Assembly (NCBI GenBank): GCA_038503065.1
Contig: JBCAMK010000009.1
Location: 1,426,001-1,490,000 of the forward strand
Source of the DNA: Paragyromitra xinjiangensis
Taxonomy: Eukaryota; Ascomycota; Pezizomycetes; Pezizales; Discinaceae
Direction: 5' to 3'
DNA: 64,000 nucleotides
Shown: one piece after another, positions 1 to 11,546 of the stretch
Numbering within the stretch: the stretch's first letter is position 1
How the letters are laid out: each line of letters begins with the position of its first letter
Program-made: the position numbers and the translations under genes
The notes under the pieces: model-generated
Told to the model about the DNA's origin: nothing
The model's input: only the letters and a program-made list of their open reading frames with translations
Database searches by the model: none

Positions 1-25
1 CGGTACCTTCCATGAAGTTTCTTCC

Positions 26-1126
26 TTACTCCTCTCTGTGGCCCGTCCCCAACGATAGCCCTCCCGCGAGACTAGCCCAGTTGACCCCTTCGAGCAGAAT
101 TTCGCTTTGATATTGAGCAGACTTGGCAGCGATGAGAGCTTCATTCAAGTGCCCTTGGTGCATCTGCCTGATTATCAAGGTATCTTGAGCGGTAGGTATG
201 TTTGAATCTCGGATATGACTTTCAAACACAACTTGTTCTTCTGGTGTGAAAGGCAGGTTAATGAGTTTTAAAGCGTTAGATTCCCTCTGCGCTGTAAGGC
301 AGTAGTCGATTAAGTTCTTAAATAGCTCGAGCTGGAGGTGGGAGGGAACAGTGCGCTGGTAAGTAAATGCAGACTCAACCGAGATAGACTCCAAAGCACT
401 GAAGTAATCTCTAATTGAACTATCAGTGTCAAGTACAGGTTGAGTTGTCTGAACGAATATTGTAGCAAGTCGGGGACCATGACTTGGACCGGCGCGGGAG
501 ATGAGGGTGGAGAGAATCTTGTGCGGATTCACTGGTGTGACGGAAGGCTCCGTTAAGTGACGAATGGCTGTCTAGATTGATTGTCAATAGGTGGTCGTGA
601 CAGAGGAACTGGTGGAGCGAACTTCAAATTCAAAATTGTCCATTGCATAAAGTCCATCCATAAGACTACGAAAATTAGGCTGAATCAAAGCTTTGCTAGC
701 GTAATGACTAGCGAATCCGTTTCCTGGATTGGCGTGGTCGAAGTCCTTCAGCAGGTAGTAGAAGAAAGATACCTTTTTGAGGCGGTCAAGTTCATCCTTT
801 TCCTCGATCGTGGTAACAAGCATTCGCAAACCAGCTATATTCTTAGGAGGGTACATGCGTGAGACTGTAATGCCGTAAAAGATAAGCAATGGTGGATACA
901 AACATCAACTATTTACTGGAGCCTATGAACTGAATGATCACTGGGAATTTTGCTTACCATCACCGATATGGGCGATTTGTGAGAGAAGTAGATCAAAAAA
1001 TAGTGCGCCGTCGAGAAGGCTACGACTTCGCGAGATCCTGGCGGTACGATCCTTGGAGAATGGGAAAAATTTGTCATCTGGGAAGACTGAGTGATATAGA
1101 GCTAGAGAGCTGTGATCAACATCCAT
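26..1126 (-). CDS. ELYS-like nuclear pore assembly protein
   Basis: Three exons (1126..958, 864..623, 571..26) join in phase into about 318 residues. The second exon carries the motif MYPPKNIAGLRMLV and a following FFYYLLKDFD, which resemble the fungal ELYS-like domain; these helical proteins are tied to nuclear pore and chromatin contact. The third exon begins TAIRHLTEPS, the usual continuation of that domain. The start is the ATG coding MDVDHSS, the first after which frame and domain agree. The donor of intron 2 (GTTCGC) is weak, but a TTGAC branch site and CTAG acceptor restore the frame exactly. The stop lies 26 bases from the window edge, so a further exon cannot be excluded. It is divergent from the NUP42-like gene, another nuclear pore protein. 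Family assignment is by resemblance only. Confidence 0.72.
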
Positions 1127-1472
1127 AGTGGCTGTTTTCTCAGGCTGGGGGGAGGAGGGGTTTGTTGCACAATTGAACAGGTACTTGCGTCTTATGTATA
1201 ACATTTGATGCCTGCACCGTGTGCCTGACTCAGCAGCCACATTCTGTCGCGACGCGTCCTCCCGTGCGTTATCGTAGATCATCTCTCCCTCCGCTCAACA
1301 CATTGGCTGTATCTCTAAAGCTGGCATCCTAACATCGATACAACCTCCCTCACTCAGTGCTGCCCATCGCCAACTCTCGCCCTCCCACCAGTGCTTAGTA
1401 GTTCTAGACACTTCACGCCTAAATACGTAACGTTCACCTCTGCTAGCTGTTTGTTAGCTATTGGTTTGGATC
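1127..1472. promoter_or_regulatory. Divergent promoter region, ELYS-like / NUP42-like
   Basis: These 346 bases separate the two start codons and must hold both 5' leaders. The half nearer NUP42 is C-rich, with runs such as CCTCCC and CACTCAGTGC. I see no clear TATA box. Confidence 0.5.
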
Positions 1473-3566
1473 ATGGCTCAAATCTGCAAATTCTATGGAA
1501 CTGGCCAATGCCGCTACGGCCAGAATTGCCGCTTCATTCATCCTGGAGAAACAACTATCGCCTCTTCGTCTGGCTCTCATAGCTTCGGAAATAATGCTTT
1601 CGGCAATGCCCGTCAGGCAGGTACGACTGCTTGCAGAAATCTATTCTTTTTTATGTCTTTTTCAATGAAGCATCCATAGAAAAGGCTTCTGGAAAGCTGA
1701 TCCACTCTTTTCTCTCTTTGGCTTATACACAGGTTTCAGTAGTGGAACTCAGGCAAAGCTTGGTGATGGGTAAGTTTTTTTTACCTTGTCAGCTGCCTTA
1801 TTATATATTTTCCACCCAACAATTAGCGCGGTTTTGTTATTGTCGAAGCTTGTCACTTGGCCGTGGCCACCTCCATTATGTGCTGAAGCCGATCACTTAT
1901 TTGTGTTTCCGGAATGCAGAGTTCGGTGACGATGCTGATATTTTTTGCCCAGTTTCAACCTACCGACTGAAGAGTCTATCCGGACAGACTTAACGGAACG
2001 GCCCATCTGGTTTCTGTCTAGCTACGCTCCTGGAAAAGATCCTCCTGCGCAGCTTATTGATGGGAAAGACATCTCTCCCGAAGAAGCTCGGGTCATGGCA
2101 TATAAACTCGGGGCGGAAGGTAATCCAGGTGCTTATGTATGTACCACACAACCATAAATTTGTCTTTACGAATTGGTATCCTAACACTTCACTCCAGGGA
2201 ATCGAATGGAATCGTTTGACCAGTCAAGCCGATACTCAAATCAGAAATATATTGAGCGATTTGCTGGGTGCTGTGAATTTCATGAAGAACGCGTATGAAA
2301 ACAGGGGCAACTCGCGCTACAACTCAAATACCATAGCTTCAACTTTTACTAGCATAGTACGATATCATCCCAATTCGCCAATAGCCCACGAGCAGTCGCC
2401 TTCCTTATCTTCTTCGCTAACGTATAGTCAACCCTTCCCAGCCGTCACCATTTGGAGGCCCAGAACAATCCGCCTCTGCCTCTGCGTTTACGCAACCTCC
2501 GCAAACATCCTTTGCACCATCACAACAAGCTTCTGCATTCGGTCAACAATCGCAACAGGTCTCTACATTCAGTCAACAGTCGCAGCCAACCTCTACGTTC
2601 GGCACCGCTTCGCCTTTCACTTCTCGGCCAACCCCTGCATTTGGCCAAAGCGCATTTAGCCAAACACCGGCTACGCCCGCCTTCGGTCAACCGGCATTCG
2701 GCTCGACTCCGCTTTCACAATCGCAAAGCCCTTTTGGACAGCCAGCGTTTGGGCAATCCTCCCTTGCCAAGCCAGCATTTGGGCAGCCAACCTTTGGGCA
2801 GCCAGCGTTTGGGCAACCATCAGCATCAGGACAAGGACAGACTACAACACCTTTTGGAACACCAAATCCTCCCTCGGCCTCCGCATTTGGGCAAGCTTCT
2901 TCTCAGCAACTTACGCCAACATTTAGCCAATCATCTCCTTTTGGAACACAAAACGGTCCTAAGCCTGCGTTCGCTCAACCAGCCTTTGGCCAATCACCTT
3001 TCGCTCAAAGCTCGCCATTCGTGGCCAATGCTTCTGCTCCACACGGGCAGCAGCATCTCGCATCGGCATTCGGACAACCACAACAGCATCTCCCCACGGC
3101 AAATGCAGCGTTCGGAAACACCACTAACCAGAACACCGCTATCACACCGAATGTTTTCCAACAAGCTACCCAGGCTGCTGCACCGAATACAAGTTCACCC
3201 TTCTCAAACTCCAATCCGTTTCAGCAAGGCCAACAAGTTGCCAGCAATCCATTTCAACCGGCAACCCAGGTTCAACCCCCACAGTTAGTATCTGGCTTTG
3301 CCCAATCTGCTGCGTCTGTTTCTACATTTGGAGTCCCACAACAAGCATCCTCATTTAGCAATCAAAATTCTTTCCAGAGTGCCCAGCAGCAGCAACCAGT
3401 TGGTTATCAAATCAATACGCAACTACGAGAACAGCAGAAGGCCAAGAAGTGGGATGATCCGGCTATAGAGTACATACAGGCGGAAAGAGATGCTTTCGCA
3501 GCCCCGATGTTTGGACTAGGAAATGTACCGACTGTAGCTCCCAGCAGAGATATGTGCTGGGGATGA
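1473..3566 (+). CDS. NUP42: CCCH zinc-finger FG nucleoporin, Nup42/Amo1 type
   Basis: Five exons (1473..1620, 1733..1769, 1953..2136, 2198..2356, 2442..3566) give about 550 residues. Residues 5-23 form a single CX7CX5CX3H zinc finger (C5, C13, C19, H23). A middle domain follows (IRTDLTERPIWFLSSYAPG), and from about residue 177 there is a long low-complexity tract of PAFGQ, TFGQ and PFG repeats. This order matches yeast Nup42/Rip1, fission yeast Amo1 and human NUPL2, which sit on the cytoplasmic face of the pore and help Dbp5/Gle1 in mRNA export. Exon 2 is only 37 nt. The last intron (2357..2441) uses a CTAAC branch and CCCAG acceptor; skipping it puts the FG tract out of frame. The C-terminus retains a short conserved tail after the repeats. 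The upstream neighbour is an ELYS-like pore gene. Confidence 0.88.
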
Positions 3567-4988
3567 TGACACGGATACTAGTGCAGAAAGATTATTTGTT
3601 TTTTTGTTGCATATATTTGCGGTTGCCCTCGGAGCAGCTGGGCGTACAAATTTTTAGGTCTTATTTAACTCTCTAATAGCTTGTACATTTTGGCTGCATT
3701 GTTAAATCAGCTGGCCTTCCCATGCCCTTTTCTGTTGGGGCGTACCAAGTCTACTCACGGATCAGAACATATGTATCTCATCCAGTTCCACATTGTTTCT
3801 CGAAAAAAAAGTCCAAATTTTAACTGGTGCCCTGAACCGGCCAATAGGGAAAACGATGAAATCAGACGGGAGAATTTACGCGAATTTATCCGGCAGTTCT
3901 AGCCCACAGCCGTCTGTTTATTCACCCGATTGTTCCGACATGCAGGGCACAAAGTTTTCATATACTACACCCCAACACGAAGCTGTGCCCAGCCAAAAAT
4001 TATCGTGATATTGATGGCTCTCCTCTCTCACTATACTCGTAAGTTGCCGACGTTTTCCGTTCGGACTGAACCCGCATAGTGTATGAAATCATACGAGTAT
4101 GTAGTTTATACGGGATACAAAGGCGGCCTGGATTACAAATCCCAACGATTTACGAGCAAAAGAACTGAATAAGCGAATAATAAAACTGTGCAAAGGCTCT
4201 CTTACTGTGTTTTTGTGATGCATATGGATGAAGGTGAACCTTACATGCACAATTTCCGGATGAAATAACTCCAGACATTCCTAAACAGCATCTGCTTCGA
4301 GATGGTCGTGTGGGCCCAGCCAGCTAAGCATATTCGGAAGTGACAACAAAAATATCACTAATTCGGGATGTTTATGCCCTATTATGTGCACCATTATACC
4401 CCGGCAAGAAGAAGCTGGTAACTTTACGCCCTGCAAGCACTTCCAAGGCGCCCAACTAAACCGCAACACCTGAAAGAGAACACTGAGTTATCTACCCTTA
4501 TTAGCCGATTCACTTTCGATCTTATCACCACACCTGTCTAACAGATCCTTCCCCGATATCCGATATCCAGTATCTCTGCGATCCTAGTCACAACCTCTGC
4601 AACCACTATACCGCCAAGAACAGCGAGTTCCTCTCAGCCTCCTTCATCCTATTAAATATACTCTATGCTATAGAGTCACTATAAACGAAAAGCCTCCAGG
4701 GCAAAATCAGCCGCCCTTTATTCTCGTCTAATGCTATACCTGCTCATAAATAAAGTTTGGCTTCGAGGCAGCCATTTGCAAAACAACCACCAAAACACTC
4801 CAACACAACCAGTTGTGTGCGATGAAGTCGGGTAGAATCAATAGAAAACTTCAACTAAGCTTGAAGATCATTCTTACTCTCTCCAAGGATACTGAGCCTC
4901 GTTTTTAGTTGTTGTAGGGCTTGAATAGTATGTGTTTGCAATTAAATCTAGTTGCTATGCAAGAAGCCAAACTTTATTTATAAGCAAG
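3567..4988. other. Intergenic, no gene seen
   Basis: This is the 3' flank of the NUP42-like gene. All frames are broken and the short open frames at 3681-4008 look random, with no splice structure or family resemblance. I see no RNA gene. Confidence 0.6.
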
Positions 4989-5154
4989 TACAGTTATAAG
5001 AATATAAAACCGAAGCGAACCTATATTCTCATAAGGCAGGAATTTTTTAAGAAATTACGGCTCATATATAATAAACCCTGTCCGGTCCAGGCTACATATA
5101 CTAATAAGGCGAATATTCTTATAGCCTCAATCCTTATAAGGCAATTGTATTGTA
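4989..5154. mobile_element. Degenerate short inverted-repeat element
   Basis: The left end (TACAGT-TATAAGAATAT) and the reverse complement of the right end (TACAATACAATTGCCTTATAAG) are related to each other. Both also match the better preserved ends of the element at 29170-29776. The ends lie at TA dinucleotides. It has no coding capacity. It looks like an old non-autonomous DNA transposon with TA target duplication; boundaries are approximate. Confidence 0.45.
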
Positions 5155-8100
5155 CTACATGTAGTCAATGTAAGATAAACACACAAATTGGTAAATACTA
5201 CCCGTCCAACCCTATTCACGTTTCATGCAAAGCTAGTCCTCAGGTTTTTGAGTTGATTCGGAAGACTCAAACGCCTGTTAAGCCTAGTTTAAGACTAAAT
5301 AATCTACCTTGATCTTTAGATCTTCATTGAAAGTGCAGTTTTGTACAAGTCTAGCGTGTGCAGCCTATATTCAAGATACAAACCATCCTTGGGCCTGTTA
5401 AGAGCTAACTATCCCACCCGTCAGCTCCGTACGTGCTACCTATTTAACACTCCCAGCGAGTCTTACTTTGCTACTTTATCTAACAAAGTAGTGTACACCA
5501 CGCTACCCGTTCACGCGATTTCTGTTGGCGCCATCTTATGTTTGGATTCAGATTGCTAAGTAGTGTTGATGTTAACGCGATTTTGGGTTAAAATGGTTTT
5601 GTTTGCAGGAGCGAATATAGGCCGAGAGTACCGTATCTTAGATGAATGAATATACTTCATGAAGTAACAGAAGAAACGCTCCCTATATAAGCCTCTTATC
5701 TTCAGCGATTCAGTTCGATTTCTTGTCCCCTTCGAGTGCCTTGTGTTTTCTTCTGTATTCTCTCTCCGTTATTTTAATATTTTACTTAAGCAGTAATTCA
5801 TTCCCCAGTTGATTTAGTTTATAACCCTGTGCCCCAAGTCTAAGCCTCCTGCTAGGTTACATTTCTTTTATATTAGAAGGATAGGTTCCGTCGGTGGTAA
5901 CGGCCGGCTTCCAGTAGCGTAGGCGGAAATTATAAGCCGGAAGGCTTCTTGTAGCATGGAATTCATTATTTTTGTAACAGATCTCAAGACTACAAGACTA
6001 CACGACCTTACACGAGACTACATGTAGGCATGTATCTCGAGACTAAACAACCGAGGATCCCACTAAACAAGACAAAGCAATACCTCTTCTATTTTTATTT
6101 AGTTTCATATTATGCCCACCACTATTCAGGAGTACGTACTATTTCAATAGCTATAGATACATCATAGGTATAGACATTAACCTGAAGCCTTTTTTAACGC
6201 GGAAATACAAACTTTAAGCGTTCAAGGCAAGACTTCACAACAAAAACCGAATGAAAAACAACATGACATATTTATCTAACAGAATTGCGATCAACTTCCT
6301 GAATCCCTATGAGTTGCGGGGGTTCTAAAATCAATTATTTAGTTGGTTACCCAGCCTGGCTACGTGTAGCCCATCGTCATAGTCACTCGAATTCCGCAAA
6401 TGCCAAAAGGTGGCACGCCGCAGTCCTAAATTGCCGCCACTCCAAGCCATCATTTATGTGATTGCAGCTATTCAAATCTCATGTTCAGCCCGCTACGTAA
6501 TCTAAATGTAGTTTTATACATGATTAAATCTCGTCAGCTGAACACAAATACATACATGTAGTGTATACATTTATGTATCCTTCTCTCAGCAAGAAAGTGC
6601 GATAGTACCATAACCCAGGTGGTTGGATTTACCCAACGAATCAATCAATCAATCAATCGGTCTCTTTTGTTTAAAAGAGTAGGGTTTCCCTCCTCTCCTC
6701 GTTTAGATGTCTTTATATCTATCACGAGTTACGCCCGGCAGACTCTTCCTAAATCATCATAGTAGTTGCTACCAAGGGGTGGAAAGAACAAAGCCAACCC
6801 ACAAAAAATAAAGTAGCGCTATAGGTCACTCATGAGTTAATTTAAAGACTCCGTTTCGTCCTTCCCCAAAACTCAAAGAAGTTCAAGTCTAGAGTATAAA
6901 ATACATAAAGGCGGGGCCCCAACAGGGAATGGCAAAAGACAAGAACCGAAGCTAAGAACGAAGGGTAGGTTTACGCATGCCCAAAGCCCCCGACCTTCAC
7001 AGGTTTGAGGATTAGTATCCTTCTTGACGTCAGTAGCTCTTGTACGAGTGATATTTCGAGATTCAACAATGGGTAGATAATTAATCCCCGTCATGGGCGC
7101 CAGGCACGCGAGACCCACGCTAAAATTGAGCAAAATAATTAGTGCTGCAGGATACATGTAGCCTAAACACTACCTATTAGGAAGAGTTTCTGCACGGTTG
7201 CCTACTGTTTCTCTTGGACTCGATTGATTGATTGACTAATATTTCATACACGCATCCATTTCTCTTGGACTCAACACGCCGAGCCTGGGAATACATTTAA
7301 GAGAGGCATGTAGTTCTCTCATCACAGCAGAAACCCCCCCCCGGATATATTTTCAAACTAACCTACTGACTATATGTAGTTAGTACTAAGCTCGGGCACA
7401 GAAGCAGCATTGATCTATTTTCATTAGATGCCAACTAGTAGGCAAACGAAAGCGGGAGGTTAAACAGAGATGAGCTCGAGTTGGCGATCGGTTAGAACGA
7501 AGAAATGTGTAATTTCATGTATATATACGGCCGCACCTTGCTATCCCTGGATCGTAGTCGGGTGTTTCACGGACTCCAGTCAGCGAATTTGAAACATGCG
7601 GGCTTGGCATATTCAGCACATCTCCCCACAAGTCCTTGTGTTTTACAGCTGGGAATTCATTAACAGAGACTTAGCAAGGCCTATTATCTCTGCTATAATT
7701 GATAAGTTTAGGTTACAGACCTCTGGAAAAATCATGCGACTAGAATCCAAAGTATTGAATTTCGGTGCGTGGGGCCACGATCTAGGGGATATGGAACCCT
7801 AACATAGGAATTTCTTGCCGTAGCAGATACATATTCGACTACACATTTTTTTCTTCATATCGTGCTGTTTCACAAATATTGAATCTGCTATAACAAGTGA
7901 GTTCTAGCGGATTACAGATTCGGGCAAAATAGAATTGTGCTCCAGCTTATTTTTACCTATTTTAAATTCTTTAATAATTCCATTGATTCCTAGATATATA
8001 TAAGAATATCACATACAACAAAAAGTTATAGCGTAAACAAACCCCTAAATGCTAATGCCACTTCATCGCATGCGTCGTTAGCGCGTTATTCAGCACGTGC

Positions 8101-8740
8101 ATGACGTCAGGCTTGGGTCGGCCGTGAAGCGCCACCAGCCCTGTCAAAGCAACTAACTTTGATTCTCCTGGATCTGGGCTGGTGTGTAGATATTCCTAAT
8201 CTAGAAACTTTAGCTGTTCGAGATCTAGCACAGATCGGTAGCCTCCGCCGTCTGTGTGACGTGCATGAGATCAGATCCAAATTCTGGGGGTTATTTGTCA
8301 ATCTCGATCCCATTATACCCGCCAGCTATCATTTCTCGCTCCGGGGTTGCGGCTGGTGTTAGGCTAAACACTTGGCGCCAGAGAATCGTATCACGGTAAG
8401 GATCTCGGCGTTTCAAAACGTCGATCGTTACCGCCGATTTCTCACAGATCATTAGGTATTTACTCGCATATCGATTTCTTCCCCTTTCCAAGCAGGCGTA
8501 GAATCAGCCTCTTCTGTCGGAGAGTAGCTAACCGGAGTTACGCGGCTTAGCCGATCGAGAACAACTCTATCCGACTACTTGGCATAATCATTTCTATTGC
8601 CTCGAGGATCTGAGATATGACGGTAACTGACGAAAAGACGAATAGAGACGCGCGCCAGGGATCTTTTCGGTGTTGAAAAATCATTGGGAGTGCAATAAAT
8701 ACAGTTGCCGGCATCCGTGCTGCTAGTAGAAATACTTGTA
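5155..8740. other. Gene-free AT-rich intergenic block
   Basis: No open frame here has coding character. It contains a perfect 12-base palindrome ACTACATGTAGT at 5154-5165 and several further ATACATGTAG or CTACATGTAG words (about 6019, 6552, 7150). There is an (AATC)5 microsatellite at 6639-6658 and a (GATT)3 run at 7222-7233. A 13-base direct repeat TTCTCTTGGACTC occurs near 7199 and 7260. It may be old repeat sequence decayed by point mutation. Confidence 0.5.
6639..6658. repeat. (AATC)5 microsatellite
   Basis: Five perfect tetranucleotide units. An inverted counterpart (GATT)3 lies about 570 bases downstream, but no longer arms link the two. Confidence 0.85.
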
Positions 8741-8994
8741 TGGTGCGAGAGGGCGTAGAGGGTGAGTTGGGCAAGCTTGCTCACACCCTCTTCAAGAAAA
8801 GATTTGCTAGTAAAGCCACATTCAAAAAGCGCCATCAGAAGGGAAACCACAGTTATTGTGACACCGATCACCTATTCGGGTCGGTTCAATCAGCCATCAA
8901 AAGCCTCAACTACTCTTTCTAGGACTTTAATTGGTCAAACCAGCCAAAGGGTGTGAACAAGCTTGCCCAGCTCACCCCTTATGCTCTCGCACCA
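8741..8994. mobile_element. MITE with TA target duplication
   Basis: A 254-bp element is flanked by TA on both sides (8739-8740, 8995-8996). Its ends begin TGGTGCGAGAG. The inverted arms extend about 50 bp and share GGTGAG, TGGGCAAGCTTG and TCACACCCT with few mismatches. Internal sequence is about 150 bp with no transposase. TA duplication and long arms fit a non-autonomous Tc1/mariner-type element. The open frames that overlap it on both strands come from the repeat and are not genes. Confidence 0.8.
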
Positions 8995-8996
8995 TA

Positions 8997-10498
8997 GGTG
9001 CTCTACCTACTTGTTTTCAGCCACCACCCCCGTTCAGGTGATCGGTTCGGAATGGTTCGTTATGCCATCGGTTGGCAATGTTCACGTAGCAGTTTCTTGG
9101 TTTGTGGATGAGTATAGTTCTCTCCCCTCCTCGAGCAATTAGCTTGATAGTGAAGCCCTTAGGTCCATTCTAGCTGACCTGGTCGCGATCTACATTGGAT
9201 GGGATTGGGAATTTGTTTAATTCCATCTAAAATTTTCAACGCGTCAGCGATACCCTTGCAACTATTCTTTGCGGGCTATCACTATCGGCGAGTTCAGGGT
9301 GAATGATACACGGGCTAGAATCTCGTCAAGATATGCGATGAGGTAACCTTCTGGGACCGCATGTTATACTCACAAAAATCTGCTCCCAGCACTCTGAACG
9401 AGATTTCCCAGCGCCTAAGTTCGATCAGACCTCTGGGAATAGGGTACTCGATGGAAGGCTCGAGGAACAGGTATGGGCTGCACGTCAAATTTTACCCACT
9501 GTGAACGGTGGTTTCAATAGAATGACAGAGACACTCTGCCTTAGAACAAGTTAAATTTTTCAAAGATTCATGTTGCACGCAACAAGCATTATGATGAGAA
9601 TAGCAATACCTGGGATATTGGTGCCGAGAGGATCCAATTTTGCGCCAGGATAGGGGGCCTCATGAAATGCCTGGTGGTGAGGTTCCAGCCCTTCAACGCT
9701 GCGCACGGCCAAGGCGCTAGATGTTTCTAAACATCTGGATCTGAGTTTCTTGGGATCGATCTCAATCTCTCTCCCGGGCTCTAGCGTGGTATGCAAATCG
9801 GCTGCCTTTGAGATCTCGCGTATCGGGGCGGGCAGGGGTTGACCTCCGGAGGTGAGATCCGGCTTGGCTGATCTGGGACAACCGTACATTGATCATGGGG
9901 AATCCCTCGAAAAGACCCATCACCCATCTATTTTGCTACTACAAGAGCCCTAAGGATAAGAGAAATACCAGCAGGAATGGTAACATTGTGTTTACCAAGA
10001 AAATACCAGTAGTTTGGCTGGAACTAGTGCGTGGATTTCGCCTGTGAACTGCAGCTATTCTCGGGTAAACACGGAATAATTGTGAGTCTCTTTCTGCAAC
10101 GAGGGCTAGGGTTGTAAAGGCGTAAGAACTTGCTCATTCATACCACAGAGACAAATTTCAGCATGGTGTTCTTTTTTTTGATAGATGAATCACCAGATCA
10201 CATCCAGAATCCGATATACCAAGAAGTATTAGTTATTCAATACAGTGTTGCCGCTTCCTATAATCCCAATTGCTCACCTGGTCGTGGTAGGTATCATACT
10301 CAGTTACGGCAACTTCTACTACTGGTTTACGCCCCGCCCGGTCTCGGGTAGACACACGACGCACACAAGCGAGAACGAAACACCGCCAAGGCTTAACAGC
10401 TCTGTGATCCGCGCTATCTGTCCAGGCACTCAGCATCGAGGAGCAAGCGGGTCTGACAAAGTGGGTGTTCGGAAGAAGGCGAGATTTGTGAGTGAATG
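8997..10498. other. Intergenic, no convincing gene
   Basis: Apart from one minus-strand open frame (9560-9889, listed separately) no reading frame has coding character. I see no repeat arms or RNA gene. Confidence 0.5.
9560..9889 (-). CDS. Orphan small open frame, doubtful
   Basis: An uninterrupted frame of 109 codons from an ATG or ATG-like start. It has a mixed, rather normal amino acid composition and a hydrophobic tail (GIAILIIMLVACNMNL). I do not recognise it. It stands alone in a repeat-bearing block, has no splice signals, and could be chance or a relic. If real, the tail could anchor it in a membrane; that is only inference. Confidence 0.15.
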   Translation of the reverse strand: MYGCPRSAKPDLTSGGQPLPAPIREISKAADLHTTLEPGREIEIDPKKLRSRCLETSSALAVRSVEGLEPHHQAFHEAPYPGAKLDPLGTNIPGIAILIIMLVACNMNL

Positions 10499-11546
10499 TG
10501 AGTGGGGTGTGTGAGCTAGGGACTGATTCGTGACAGCAAGCAGCAGAAGCAACAGCAGCACACTTGGCCGACGTCTGAGGCCTCCGTCGCTCGCCAGGAT
10601 ATTCTTTTTTTCTTCTACGGTGGGCTACTCCCTATTCGAGTAGGTCTCGCACTTACGGGTATCTAGCAGGGTCTCAAAGCAAACTGGCAGTTCCAAAGCC
10701 CGCCTCACAGTTTTTTTTTTCTTCTTCTTTCTTTCTTTTCTTTTCTTCTTTCAATCCGTCTTTCCAAGCCGGTGTTTCCTTGCCCCGAACAGGTTTCCTT
10801 CCGGCAGCTACTAGCGTCTTCTTAGCGTGCGGTGGTGTTGTGTTTTAACACCATCCCACGGATTCTCCCACCCTGTCGGAGGCTGTCCAGGACCTGTCCA
10901 GTAAGTGGTCCAGTGGTCCAGTCCCAGGGCTCCACTCAGCAGTTGTGCCCACCCCCTCTCTTAGGTGTCTCTTGTCTCTAGCTCTCCCTCCTCCCAACTC
11001 CTCCTCCCCCCCCACTTCACCATTCTCTCATCTGGGACCTACCCTACCTCTCCTCCTCCTCTTACTCCTGCTCCTCCTTCTCCACAATCTTCGTCCTGTT
11101 CAACCTTCGATTATTGTATCAATCTCGATCTCCATCGTCCACACCCAACAACTTTATCTTCTCACCCTCCCTACCACACTCCGCATTATCCATTATCCAT
11201 CATACCAATCAATCCTCGACAAATAGTTGATACCGGCTTCTAGCCCTCACTTTTGTAACACGTTTCGTCTCGTTTGGAAGATCTTAGGACCTCCTGTCAT
11301 CGGGTCTCAGCTGTTGTCGCTTGTTCATCCCCCCAAAAGCCTTATCTTCTCTTTCATCTCCGCATCCTTCTTCTTCTTATTATTATTCTTCTTCAACTCT
11401 TCCGCAGCGATCGATCGTCGATTCTTGCCATTTTCTCGATTCTGCATTTCCTCTGCTCAGTTTCCCAGTTAGGTTCTATTGCAATTTGATTCATCCGAGT
11501 TGTCCCTCTCCTCGAATCAGTGTTTCGTGCCCATTATTCAATAAGC
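10499..11546 (+). promoter_or_regulatory. Long ATG-free leader/promoter of the downstream gene
   Basis: Reading line by line, no ATG occurs on the plus strand from 10499 until the start codon at 11547, 1,048 bases. The last 650 bases are strongly pyrimidine-rich (CTCCTCCTCC, TTCTTCTTCTT runs). A long transcribed leader kept free of upstream starts would explain this. Transcription start and any leader introns cannot be placed by eye. Confidence 0.55.

Noticed and set aside
3005..3214. Minus-strand frame across the NUP42 FG repeats
   Set aside because: It is the complement of a low-complexity coding repeat; no independent motif.
2452..3288. Long plus-strand frame rich in His, Leu and Arg over the FG repeats
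   Set aside because: Out-of-frame shadow of the FG tract; the composition is typical of shifted Gln/Phe/Gly codons.
2640..3400. CRISPR-like spaced repeats
   Set aside because: These are degenerate PAFGQ/TFGQ codons of a nucleoporin, with irregular spacing, in a eukaryotic gene.
4932..5312. A 126-codon plus-strand frame
   Set aside because: It runs across a degraded inverted-repeat element, is Tyr/Ile/Lys-rich from AT bias, and has no motif.
6639..7233. (AATC)5 and (GATT)3 as the two ends of one inverted-repeat element
   Set aside because: Similarity does not extend beyond the microsatellites and no target duplication is visible.
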